Shown: positions 23,333 to 31,281 of the stretch, piece by piece
Layout of the letters: every line of letters starts with the position of its first letter
How positions within the stretch are numbered: position 1 is the first letter of the stretch
From: Chitinophagales bacterium
Lineage (GTDB): Bacteria > Bacteroidota > Bacteroidia > Chitinophagales > CAIODY01
Length of the DNA: 45,458 bases
Direction: 5' to 3'
Assembly: GCA_947449695.1 (NCBI GenBank)
Contig: CANFST010000020.1
Location: forward strand, 1 to 45,458
Translations under genes and position numbers: made by a program
Notes under the pieces: generated by a model
Database searches by the model: none
What the model was told of the DNA's origin: nothing
Seen by the model: only the letters and a program-made list of their open reading frames with translations

Positions 23333-25432
23333 TTATTTGCGCCATCTTAATCTTAACGAATTGCCAATAACAACTACATCGCTGCAAGCCATACTCAGTG
23401 CACCGATCATGGGGTTCAAAAATCCGAAAGCCGCCAATGGAATGGCGAATATATTATAAGCAAAAGCCCAAAAAAGATTTTGCTTGATGGTTTGATGCGT
23501 TGCCTTGCTGATAATAAATGCTTGCATCAAGCTATTAAGATTGTTATTCAGCAAAATGATTCCTGCGGTTTCTTTCGCAACTGAAGTAGCATTACTTAAT
23601 GAAATACCAACTGTTGCCGCTGCTAATGCAGGGGCATCATTAATGCCATCACCAATCATTGCAGTTTTTCCTTGTTGTCTGAATTGATGAATAACCTTTA
23701 GCTTTTGTTCAGGTAATTGTTCCGAATATATTTGTGTGATGCCTAATTCATGAGCTATTTTTTCGCACCTGCTTTTTCTATCGCCGCTTACTAAAACTGG
23801 TTCGATATTATTTTTTTTGCAAAATAGTATTAAGTCTACCGCACCATTTTTTATGGTTTCATCTAAGCTAAATTCAGCAACAATGGTTTCATTTTTGGAT
23901 ACGATGATATTTTTTTTGTCACTTAAAGAATTTACCCAATCAGCTTTTCCAATTTTGAATTGATTGTTTTGTGAATCAATACCCAATATGCCTTTGCCTT
24001 TATATTCTTCAATTTTTGTAAATCTAATTTCGGTTGAATTTTGAAATTTTGCTGCCAGAAACTTTGCAAGCGGATGTGAGGAATGTTTTTCAAGTGAAAA
24101 AATTATTGATTTAGCTTCATCTGAAATATGGTTTAAATCTTCCATTGAGGAAGGTACGGTTAGGGTTCCTGTTTTGTCTAGCAAAAGAAATTTTGCCTGC
24201 GCAAGCAATTCCATTTGAGTTGCACCTTTAACCAAAATTCCTTTTCGGGCAGCTTTCCCTAAACCCACAACCACAGCTGTAGGGGTAGCTAAGCCCATTG
24301 CACAGGGACATGAAATAACAACCACAGCAATACTTTGCAATAAACATTCCTTGATTGCAACATGAAAAATAAAAAATGATATAATAAAAGTGAGTACCGA
24401 GATGCCAGCAACAACTGGCACAAACCAGGCACTTATTTTATCAGCTAAGCGCTGCACAGGAGGTAAATCATTTTGAGCTTGCTTAATTAATTTTATAATA
24501 TTTGCCAATGCAGTTTGATTTCCAACAGCAGTGGCTGAAAAAATTATGGAACCATTTTCAATGATTGTTCCTGCATTAACAATATCATTTTTGTTTTTTT
24601 GAACAGGCATTGATTCACCATTTAACATTGATTCATTGATAAGTGCTTCGCCTGAAAGTATCAACCCATCAACTGGTACAACATCGCCAGTATTCACTTG
24701 TAATCGATGCCCGTTGATAATTTCAGTGATTGGAACGGTTTTTATCTCTTCCTTTTTGGTGTCGAAATTATACCAAAGCATTTTTGCATGATCTGTTTGT
24801 AAGTTTAATAACTTCTCCAAATCGACATTGGTTTGCTTGACACTTTTCTCTTCTATATAATTTCCTACTAAAACCAAAGTGATAATTGTAGCACAGGTTT
24901 CGAAGAATAAATATTTTTCGGGTTGATTTTCAAACATCCCTATTAAGCTATAAATAAAAGCTGCTGACGAACCCATAAAAATCAACACATCCATATTGGG
25001 GATTCCAGCCCTTAAACTATTAAAAGCACTTTTGCCAAATACTTTTAACCCGATATAAAAAACAGGAATGCATAATATTAATTGTGTTATTGCCTGATGC
25101 AACAGGTGCCAATCAATAAACATGTGCAGCAACAAAGGCAAGGTGAAGATGATTGCAACAATTAAATCTTTTTTGAGTGAATCACTATGCGAATGATGTT
25201 CATGCCCATGATTTGAATGATTGTTCGCAACAGTATATCCTATGCCCGATAAGCCTTTGGCTATTTTATCTAAATCTGTTTCAGCAGATGAAACAAAGCT
25301 GGCTTCTTTGTTGGTGAAATTCACCTGCACACTTTTTAATCCGTTTTGTTCTAAATATTTTTTTACATTTAAAGAACAATTATGACAAGTCATACCCTCA
25401 ATTTCCCAATCTATATGTTGTTCTTTTTCCAT
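23333..25432 (-). CDS. copA: Copper-translocating P1B-type ATPase
   Basis: Exports monovalent copper across the inner membrane with ATP. An N-terminal heavy-metal domain has C16 and C19 (GMTCHNC). It is followed by a histidine-rich linker around residues 70-85 (HSNHGHEHHSHSD), which may bind extra metal. The membrane CPC motif is at 375-377 (SCPCAMGLATPTAVVVG), the phosphorylated Asp419 is in DKTGTLT, and the hinge is GDGINDAPALAAA (D595). 699 residues, full length. The CPC motif with an HMA domain is typical of CopA-type Cu(I) pumps; silver is an alternative. No CopZ or copper regulator is adjacent. Confidence 0.95.
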   Translation of the reverse strand: MEKEQHIDWEIEGMTCHNCSLNVKKYLEQNGLKSVQVNFTNKEASFVSSAETDLDKIAKGLSGIGYTVANNHSNHGHEHHSHSDSLKKDLIVAIIFTLPLLLHMFIDWHLLHQAITQLILCIPVFYIGLKVFGKSAFNSLRAGIPNMDVLIFMGSSAAFIYSLIGMFENQPEKYLFFETCATIITLVLVGNYIEEKSVKQTNVDLEKLLNLQTDHAKMLWYNFDTKKEEIKTVPITEIINGHRLQVNTGDVVPVDGLILSGEALINESMLNGESMPVQKNKNDIVNAGTIIENGSIIFSATAVGNQTALANIIKLIKQAQNDLPPVQRLADKISAWFVPVVAGISVLTFIISFFIFHVAIKECLLQSIAVVVISCPCAMGLATPTAVVVGLGKAARKGILVKGATQMELLAQAKFLLLDKTGTLTVPSSMEDLNHISDEAKSIIFSLEKHSSHPLAKFLAAKFQNSTEIRFTKIEEYKGKGILGIDSQNNQFKIGKADWVNSLSDKKNIIVSKNETIVAEFSLDETIKNGAVDLILFCKKNNIEPVLVSGDRKSRCEKIAHELGITQIYSEQLPEQKLKVIHQFRQQGKTAMIGDGINDAPALAAATVGISLSNATSVAKETAGIILLNNNLNSLMQAFIISKATHQTIKQNLFWAFAYNIFAIPLAAFGFLNPMIGALSMACSDVVVIGNSLRLRWRK

Positions 25433-25528
25433 TTCAATATTTAGTTATCAAAAGTAAAACACTTTGAGCGCAAAATGTTTCAGAATATGTTAACCGCCGC
25501 TTTATATTTCATCAATCATCCGTTGAAT

Positions 25529-25909
25529 TTACTTCTTTCGTTTGGCTGCTTGTTTTGCTTCATTTTGTTTCATTCTTATTTTAACAATTTTCTTAATCAA
25601 GGTAATCGGTAGTGGCTTATTAAAATCGAATTGAATGGTGCCTTTTGAAGTTTTATAATTCTTTAGTTCTTCTTTTAAATCAGCTATCAAACTGCTATTG
25701 GCCGGAAACAAACTGCAATGGTTTTGAAACCCGGCATAATAAACCAATATTCTGCCTTTATATTTTAAGGCAGGCATATTATAACTGATTATTTCATCTG
25801 CATCTTTAGCAACAGCATTTATTATTTGCCTCATTTTGGCTAACATTACTTTCGCTGAATCATTCTGGAATGAAATGTATTCATCAATATTGGCTGGTTC
25901 TGCCATCAT
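25529..25909 (-). CDS. DUF1801 / YdhG-like protein
   Basis: 126 residues, a single small alpha/beta domain. NIDEYISFQNDSAKVMLAKMRQII, then DEIISYNMPALKYKGRILVYYAGF, then HCSLFP and the G-T-I-Q-F-D-F-N-K-P-L-P strand, form the characteristic DUF1801 pattern. The fold resembles that of frataxin-like iron chaperones, but its role is not established. The C-terminus is lysine-rich (KQAAKRKK). Single gene between copA and miaB; two adjacent ATG codons (25909, 25906) are possible starts. Confidence 0.85.
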   Translation of the reverse strand: MMAEPANIDEYISFQNDSAKVMLAKMRQIINAVAKDADEIISYNMPALKYKGRILVYYAGFQNHCSLFPANSSLIADLKEELKNYKTSKGTIQFDFNKPLPITLIKKIVKIRMKQNEAKQAAKRKK

Positions 25910-26020
25910 ATGGTTTATAATTTTATCACTAAGATAAGCAGCAGATTTATTATTAATAGCCGATCCATCAATTAATTTTTATTGGATATTGCTATCTTTG
26001 CCGACTTTCACAAAAGCATT

Positions 26021-27511
26021 ATGAACAGCCACAAACAGCCATTTGAACTAAATATTAATAAAGAACATGACGAAAGCCGTCAAGGTGAAGCTTTTCAGTT
26101 TGCTGATGATAAACTGAATGTGAACGCTACCAGCAAAAAGTTTTATGTTGAAAGTTATGGCTGTGCTTTGAATTTTAACGATAGCGAAATTGTAGCTACT
26201 ATTTTAAATCAGAACGGATTTGGTATTACTACTGATTATTATGAAGCCGATTTGATTTTAATTAATACTTGTAGTATCAGAGAGAATGCTGAGCAACATG
26301 TACGCAACCGGTTAAAACAATTTAACGATATTAAAAAGCGCCAGCCCGAAGTATTGATTGGTGTATTGGGTTGCATGGCTGAGCGATTGAAAGATAAATT
26401 ATTAGAACAAGAGCACCTGATTGATATGGTGGTAGGGCCTGACGCTTACCGAACTTTGCCCGATTTAATCAGAACTGCCGAAAGCGGACACAAGGCTGTA
26501 AATGTATTGCTGAAAAGGGAAGAAACCTATGCTGATATTTCACCAACCCGATTAATCAGCAATGGGGTGAATGCGTTTGTAACCATTATGAGAGGTTGCA
26601 ACAATATGTGTAGTTTTTGTGTGGTGCCTTATACCCGTGGCAGAGAACGCAGCCGCGATGCTCATTCAATTGTAAATGAATGTACCAAACTATTCAACGA
26701 AGGGTTCAGAGATATTACTTTGCTGGGGCAAAATGTTGATTCGTATTACTGGAATGATGATGCTCAAATCAATGAAACGCAATCGGCTTTGATGCCCGAA
26801 GACAGAACTCAGCATTTGCAGGGCTCGGTTAATTTTGCACAATTGCTCGAAATGGTGGCGCTAATCAATCCGCTGCTTCGTGTTCGGTTTAGTACATCGC
26901 ACCCCAAAGATATTACGGATGAAGTATTGTTTACCATGAAAAAACATCACAATATTTGTAAGCAGATTCATTTGCCAATTCAGGCAGGCAACAGCCGCAT
27001 ACTGAAGCTGATGAACCGTACTTATGATGCTGACTGGTACAAAGCCAAGCACGACAGAATTAAAGAAGTGATGCCCGAATGTGCTGTTTCAACTGATATT
27101 ATCACTGGCTTTTGCAGCGAAACCGATGAAGAACATCAGGATACGCTGGATATGATTGATTATTGCAAATTTGATTTTACTTATCACTTTAAATACAGCG
27201 AACGAAGCGGCACACCTGCCCAAAAGAAATATGCCGATGATGTGCCCGATGAAGTGAAACAAAAGCGATTAGATGAAATTATTGCCAAATGCCGCAGCTA
27301 TTCATTGCGCAAAAACCAGCTGGCGGTGGGTAAAGTGTTTGAAGTATTGATTGAAGGACCATCTTACAAAAAACCTGACCAGGAGTGGTGGGGGAGGAAC
27401 ACCCAGAACCAGATGATTATTTTCCCCAAAGGCAATTTTGCCAAAGGCGATTATATTCATGTATTAGTAACCAAAGCTGGCACCGGCACCCTGTGGGGTG
27501 AAGTGGTATAA
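26021..27511 (+). CDS. miaB: tRNA-2-methylthio-N6-dimethylallyladenosine synthase
   Basis: Radical-SAM methylthiotransferase that adds a methylthio group to i6A37 of tRNAs reading UNN codons. 496 residues. The N-terminal cluster domain carries C48 ([12 protein letters not shown]), then [10 protein letters not shown] and [11 protein letters not shown]. The radical-SAM cysteines are C193, C197 and C200 ([22 protein letters not shown]). A C-terminal TRAM domain ends with TGTLWGEVV. The frame extends upstream to a TTG (25982), but the ATG at 26021 is the better start. An N-terminal extension of about 37 residues precedes the first domain, longer than in E. coli MiaB. The usual GCQMN is GCALN here, still with the cysteine. 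Confidence 0.94.
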   Translation: MNSHKQPFELNINKEHDESRQGEAFQFADDKLNVNATSKKFYVESYGCALNFNDSEIVATILNQNGFGITTDYYEADLILINTCSIRENAEQHVRNRLKQFNDIKKRQPEVLIGVLGCMAERLKDKLLEQEHLIDMVVGPDAYRTLPDLIRTAESGHKAVNVLLKREETYADISPTRLISNGVNAFVTIMRGCNNMCSFCVVPYTRGRERSRDAHSIVNECTKLFNEGFRDITLLGQNVDSYYWNDDAQINETQSALMPEDRTQHLQGSVNFAQLLEMVALINPLLRVRFSTSHPKDITDEVLFTMKKHHNICKQIHLPIQAGNSRILKLMNRTYDADWYKAKHDRIKEVMPECAVSTDIITGFCSETDEEHQDTLDMIDYCKFDFTYHFKYSERSGTPAQKKYADDVPDEVKQKRLDEIIAKCRSYSLRKNQLAVGKVFEVLIEGPSYKKPDQEWWGRNTQNQMIIFPKGNFAKGDYIHVLVTKAGTGTLWGEVV

Positions 27512-27524
27512 GCAGCAATATTGA

Positions 27525-28223
27525 TTATTTTGCCAGATCCCGATTCGCTTTTTCAAAATCATGAGGTATGCCGATATCAATAAAATAAGTATCGCTGATA
27601 AAACCTTTAAAGTGCAACAGATTTAAGTGGGTTTCTAAAAAATCTTTTTCAAAACTGAATTTATCCGGAAACTGATAGCTATCGAATAGCTGTTTATTCA
27701 TTAAATAAATGCCCCCGTTTATCAGGCCAGCATGGGTAGGTTGTTTTTCTTTAAAAGCTGTAATGTTGTTCAGGTCGTCTATCAACACTATACCATATCG
27801 GTCAAAGTTTTTTAATGGCTTTAAGGCAATCGTCAAATCTGCCATTTGCTGCTGATGAAATGCATCCATTGCCGATAGGTCAGCATTAAATAAGGTATCT
27901 GCATTCAATATAAAGCATTGCTCACCCTCCACCTGTTTCAATGCATTTTTTATGCCTCCGCCAGTGCCCATGGGTTCGTTTTCGATAGCAAAGGCCATTT
28001 CAAAATCATCTTTCCACTCCCACAAATATTCCTCAATCAACTGGTGTTTGTAGCCCAGCGAAAATATTAATCGGCTGATGCCCTGTTGCTTCAGCGATTG
28101 CAATACATGGTATAAAAATGGCTGACCTGCTACCATAGCCAATGCTTTAGGTACATCACTCACCACGGTTTGCAATCGGGTTCCGAGTCCGCCTGCCAAT
28201 ACAATTGCTTCTTTTGTCAGCAT
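27525..28223 (-). CDS. Sugar nucleotidyltransferase (HddC / NDP-sugar pyrophosphorylase-like)
   Basis: Transfers a nucleotide to a sugar 1-phosphate to make an NDP-sugar. The N-terminal AIVLAGGLGTRLQTVVSDVPKALA is the nucleotide-binding signature with the catalytic G-x-G-T-R-L and P-K. ENEPMGTGGGIKNAL and FILNADTLFNAD (metal-binding Asp) follow. The end, SDTYFIDIGIPHDFEKANRDL, closely resembles HddC-type D-glycero-D-manno-heptose 1-phosphate guanylyltransferases. 232 residues, with no C-terminal left-handed helix. No heptose or LPS genes adjoin it here; the true sugar is inferred only from resemblance. It is convergent with miaB, 13 bases apart. Confidence 0.85.
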   Translation of the reverse strand: MLTKEAIVLAGGLGTRLQTVVSDVPKALAMVAGQPFLYHVLQSLKQQGISRLIFSLGYKHQLIEEYLWEWKDDFEMAFAIENEPMGTGGGIKNALKQVEGEQCFILNADTLFNADLSAMDAFHQQQMADLTIALKPLKNFDRYGIVLIDDLNNITAFKEKQPTHAGLINGGIYLMNKQLFDSYQFPDKFSFEKDFLETHLNLLHFKGFISDTYFIDIGIPHDFEKANRDLAK

Positions 28224-28421
28224 CTTTTTTTATTAAAATGAAATAACCATTTACTTTAATACAATATCTGCTAGGCTAAAAATGAGCCCTGCTTTCCAAC
28301 TGACAAATTAATAGCTTTTTTTATTAATCAGATTAAAAATAATACTGTTTTTTGCAGCGGACTAAAAACAAACCCCCCGTTCGCTACTGCACAAATCAAC
28401 ACTGCAAACTTGCTGGCAAGG

Positions 28422-28447
28422 GTTGTCGGTGGGCAAACACCGACAAC
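28422..28447. repeat. Left boundary hairpin of the composite element
   Basis: Perfect 10-bp inverted repeat GTTGTCGGTG / CACCGACAAC around the loop GGCAAA. The segment CAAACACCGACAACGGCT (28434-28451) recurs in reverse orientation at 28780-28797. Confidence 0.85.
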
Positions 28448-28545
28448 GGCTGAGATTCAATTCGCCATTCGCAATAAAAATAAAGCACCAATTTCCTCTT
28501 ATTGGGCGATTACAAATATTTTTTATCATTTTATAGTCATGGTTT

Positions 28546-28725
28546 GGGCATCTGCCCAAGCGTTAGGGGCTGCCGCCCAGAGCTTGTGGGCATCCGCCCA
28601 ATCAATGTGGGCTGCCGCCCAAAATAAATTTCCATCCGCCCAAGTATTGTGGGCATCCGCCCAAATTTTAGGGGCATCTGCCCAAAAGTTGTGGGCGTGC
28701 GCCCAAATTTTGTGGGCTGCCGCCC
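28546..28725. repeat. Nine-unit 21-bp tandem array of GGGCnnnnGCCC palindromes
   Basis: Units start at 28546, 28567, 28588, 28609, 28630, 28651, 28672, 28693 and 28714. Each is a 12-base palindrome plus a 9-base variable spacer. Eight have GGGC and GCCC arms around ATCT, TGCC, ATCC or GTGC; unit 5 has a decayed left arm (TTCC) but keeps GCCC. Spacers differ in sequence yet all are 9 long. A GGGC at 28504 is exactly two units upstream, perhaps a relict. In RNA each unit could fold into a 4-5 bp hairpin; in DNA, 21 bp equals two helical turns. Period and palindrome are direct observations; function is unknown. Confidence 0.9.
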
Positions 28726-28737
28726 AATGCACTTTTT

Positions 28738-28844
28738 AGCCATTGTTGGTGTTCAGTGTTATTGGGTTGAATTGCGTAGAGCCGTTGTCGGTGTTTGTTC
28801 ACCGACAACTCCATTTGAATCGTTGGTGAACAAACACCAACGAT
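28738..28844. repeat. Right boundary hairpins of the composite element
   Basis: Three related pieces. AGCCATTGTTGGTGTTCAG starts at 28738. GTTGTCGGTG-TTTGTT-CACCGACAAC (28784-28809) is an inverted copy of the left hairpin. ATCGTTGGTG-AACAAA-CACCAACGAT (28819-28844) is a diverged copy in the left-hand orientation. All share ACACCRACRAYGGCT or its complement, and base changes in the third hairpin are matched on both arms. Confidence 0.85.
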
Positions 28845-28954
28845 GGCTAAAATCAGAAATAATAGTATAGTTTTCTTGCCACTGAGGCTTGACGAGCAAT
28901 TTGAAAGTTCGGTTGTTTCGGCTGCGTTCAACCATTGATTCTTATAAATACAGA

Positions 28955-30265
28955 TTAATACAGCGGCTTGCCTTGGTAATAGTTCAGAATTTTTATTTTG
29001 AACAGATAATCGTATTTGGCATTCGATAAATCAGCCAACGATTTAGCATAATTATTCTTTGAAGTATTGAAGTCAAAATAATTAATCACACCAGCATCAT
29101 ATTTCTTTTGATTGGCTTCAAAAGCAGTTTGCATAGCCAGTGCAGATGCTTTGGTAGCTTCTAATTTGGCTGCTGCCGCTTTTACATTCAAAATAGCATT
29201 AGCCACATCTTGCTGCAATTGTTTTTCAGCAATTTGCAAATTGAGTTTAGCATTCAAAGCCGAAATCTTACTTCTGTTCAAAGCCGCATGATTCTGAAAA
29301 CCATTATAAAAAGGCACATTTAAATCAAAGCCGAATGTTTTACCCAGGTTATTATTCAGCTGAGTGTTAAACATATCTTTGTATAGGTTAGAATAACTGG
29401 TCCTTACACTGCCCAGCAAACTTAAAGTAGGAAACAAAGTGCCTCTGTAATAAGAAACATTTCTTTCGGCAGATTTAACCCGCCATTGACTGCTGATGAT
29501 AGATGGTTGTGATTGATGTGATATTTCGTAGGTGGAACTGAAATTCAAATCAACATCATTGGCATCCACATTTTTAGTAGAGATGCTATCGATAGCAATA
29601 TTCTGATTCACATCAATACTCAGCCATTTTTTTAAATTCAATACTGCCACATCGTAATTGTTTTGAGCAGTTACAATGTTCAAATCATCATTGGCTAAAG
29701 TGGCTTCAATATCTTTAATACTGATTTCAGCCATAGCACCAGCAGTAATTAATTTTTGAGTTTGATTTTTTTGTTGCTCAGTAATGCTCCTTTGACGTTG
29801 TGCAATTTTCAATTGCTCGGCAGTATTCAGAATGTTCAGATAAAAAGCAGCCACATTCAATGCAATATCATTTTCCATTTTGGCTACATCAAATTTGGCA
29901 GCGTTCAAATCCGATTCCGATTGTTTTAACTGCTGATATTTAGTTAATCCTGCAAAAACAGGTAAAGAGCCATTAAAGCTAAATTGATTTTGAGAATAAG
30001 AACTTTGCTCATAAATATTAGTAGTAAAATTCAATGAACGACCATAACTAAAATATTGAGTAGCCTCTCCATTCACATTTGGTAAATAAGATAACTTGGC
30101 TTGGGTATTATTTATTTTAGCAGTTTGAGTAGTTAATTTAGATTGTTGCAATTGCAGATTATGTTCAATTGCATAGTTAATGCATTGTTGCAAACTCCAT
30201 CGCTGTTGAGCATTTGAAGCGATTTGCAAAGTGATAAAAACTGAAATCAAAAATAGTTTTTTCAT
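28955..30265 (-). CDS. TolC-family outer membrane efflux protein
   Basis: Outer-membrane channel subunit of a tripartite exporter. The signal peptide KKLFLISVFITLQIASNAQ is followed by WSLQQCINYAIEHNLQLQQSK, the first TolC repeat, and long coiled helices. The second repeat region includes NAKLNLQIAEKQLQQDVANA and the end reads ILNYYQGKPLY. The frame extends to 30304, but the methionine at 30265 gives a normal signal peptide and about 436 residues. Only weakly similar to the TolC at 12956. No adaptor or pump gene lies next to it within the window. Confidence 0.88.
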   Translation of the reverse strand: MKKLFLISVFITLQIASNAQQRWSLQQCINYAIEHNLQLQQSKLTTQTAKINNTQAKLSYLPNVNGEATQYFSYGRSLNFTTNIYEQSSYSQNQFSFNGSLPVFAGLTKYQQLKQSESDLNAAKFDVAKMENDIALNVAAFYLNILNTAEQLKIAQRQRSITEQQKNQTQKLITAGAMAEISIKDIEATLANDDLNIVTAQNNYDVAVLNLKKWLSIDVNQNIAIDSISTKNVDANDVDLNFSSTYEISHQSQPSIISSQWRVKSAERNVSYYRGTLFPTLSLLGSVRTSYSNLYKDMFNTQLNNNLGKTFGFDLNVPFYNGFQNHAALNRSKISALNAKLNLQIAEKQLQQDVANAILNVKAAAAKLEATKASALAMQTAFEANQKKYDAGVINYFDFNTSKNNYAKSLADLSNAKYDYLFKIKILNYYQGKPLY

Positions 30266-30365
30266 TAAAATTCGTATTGCTGATGACAAAAATAACAAGT
30301 TCATGATTAATAATTCATTTAATTCTGATTCTGCAATTAACCATAATTCGTATTATTGTCTAATA

Positions 30366-30399
30366 AAAAAAGCCTTGCTGATTTTAGCAAGGCTTTTTT
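30366..30399 (-). terminator. Terminator of the DksA-like gene
   Basis: Perfect stem AAAAAAGCCTTGCT / AGCAAGGCTTTTTT with a six-base loop, 20 bases past the stop at 30420 and upstream of the TolC gene. A and T runs on both sides. Confidence 0.85.
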
Positions 30400-30419
30400 A
30401 TATATAAGTCAGGAAATAA

Positions 30420-31274
30420 TTATCCTTTTCCCATTTCTTTTGCTTCTAAACTTTTAGTTGCATGAGGTACTGCTCTCAATCTTTCTTTAGAAATTAATTT
30501 ACCAGTTACAGTACAGATGCCATAAGTTTTATTTTCAATACGCATCAATGCTTTTTCTAAATGTTCAATAAATGAACCAGCACGAGAAGCCATTTGGTTC
30601 AAATACTCACGTTCTAAAGTGCCAGCACCATCTTCCATTCCACCAAAACGGTTTTCAGTATCAGCTGTTCCATTTTCACCTGATTTGGTGATTTGCTCAG
30701 TGATATAATGTAATTCTTGTTTTGATTTTTCTAATTTTTCATTGATGATGGCTTTGAATTCTTCTAACTCTTCATCTGAATATCTCGAACGAGTAATATC
30801 TAATGTTGAGCGTTTCAAAGGTTGTGTACCAACTTTTTTAATTTCACGAATTTTTAATTCAGGAATAACTTCTTCTGCGGCTTTTTTCTGTGCCAATTGT
30901 TTTTTCAATAGTAGTTTTTCTTCTTTTTTCGACATTGCTTTTTCAACTTTTTTAGGAGTTGGTTTGGCAACTGGTTTAGAAATTTTCTTTTCAACTTTTT
31001 TAGGAGCCACTTTTTTTACAACAGGCTTAGCTATTTTTTTAACTACCACCTTTTTAGCCACTGGTTTTTTGGCAACAGGCTTTTTAGTTGCAACCTTTTT
31101 AGCAACAGGTTTTGCTGCTTTTTTAGCCACTGACTTTTTTGCTACAACTTTTTTAGCCACTGGTTTGTTTACTTTTTTAGCTGCAGGTTTTGATGCTTTT
31201 TTAGCCACAGGCTTTTTGGCAACTGGCTTAGAAGCTTTCTTTACCGATTTTTTCGGTGCTGGTTTTTTAGCCAT
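30420..31274 (-). CDS. DksA/TraR-like protein with histone H1-like lysine-rich N-terminus
   Basis: 284 residues in two parts. Residues 1 to about 115 are a low-complexity run of K, A, P and V in repeats such as KKPVAKK and KPAAKK, like histone H1 tails, and should bind nucleic acid. The C-terminal part is DksA/TraR-like: a helical pair around YSDEELEEFKAIINEKLEKS, then MASRAGSFIEHLEKALMRI, and a final segment NKTYGICTVTGKLISKERL in place of the zinc finger. Only one of the usual cysteines is left (C254), so it probably does not hold zinc in the normal way. DksA proteins bind RNA polymerase. It lies 7 bases downstream of ileS and may be cotranscribed. Whether it tunes transcription or compacts DNA is open. 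Confidence 0.85.
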   Translation of the reverse strand: MAKKPAPKKSVKKASKPVAKKPVAKKASKPAAKKVNKPVAKKVVAKKSVAKKAAKPVAKKVATKKPVAKKPVAKKVVVKKIAKPVVKKVAPKKVEKKISKPVAKPTPKKVEKAMSKKEEKLLLKKQLAQKKAAEEVIPELKIREIKKVGTQPLKRSTLDITRSRYSDEELEEFKAIINEKLEKSKQELHYITEQITKSGENGTADTENRFGGMEDGAGTLEREYLNQMASRAGSFIEHLEKALMRIENKTYGICTVTGKLISKERLRAVPHATKSLEAKEMGKG

Positions 31275-31281
31275 ACACTTT

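Larger units (their letters stand above)
28224..28954. other. 731-base stretch without a convincing gene, holding a composite repeat
   Basis: All open frames here coincide with the 21-bp array, whose unit length is a multiple of three and lacks stop codons in several frames, so they are not taken as genes. The left 190 bases show nothing recognisable apart from a small hairpin CTTGC-TG-GCAAG (28409-28420). The middle holds the repeat element described separately; the right 110 bases show nothing further. Confidence 0.7.

Noticed and set aside
28546-28725. The 21-bp array as a CRISPR array
   Set aside because: Repeat (12 bases) and spacers (9 bases) are far too short, the array is palindromic, and no cas genes are in the window.
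28668-28931. Open frames on both strands across the 28.4-28.9 kb region as genes
   Set aside because: Unit length is a multiple of three without stops, which opens several frames at once; none shows a signal or family resemblance.
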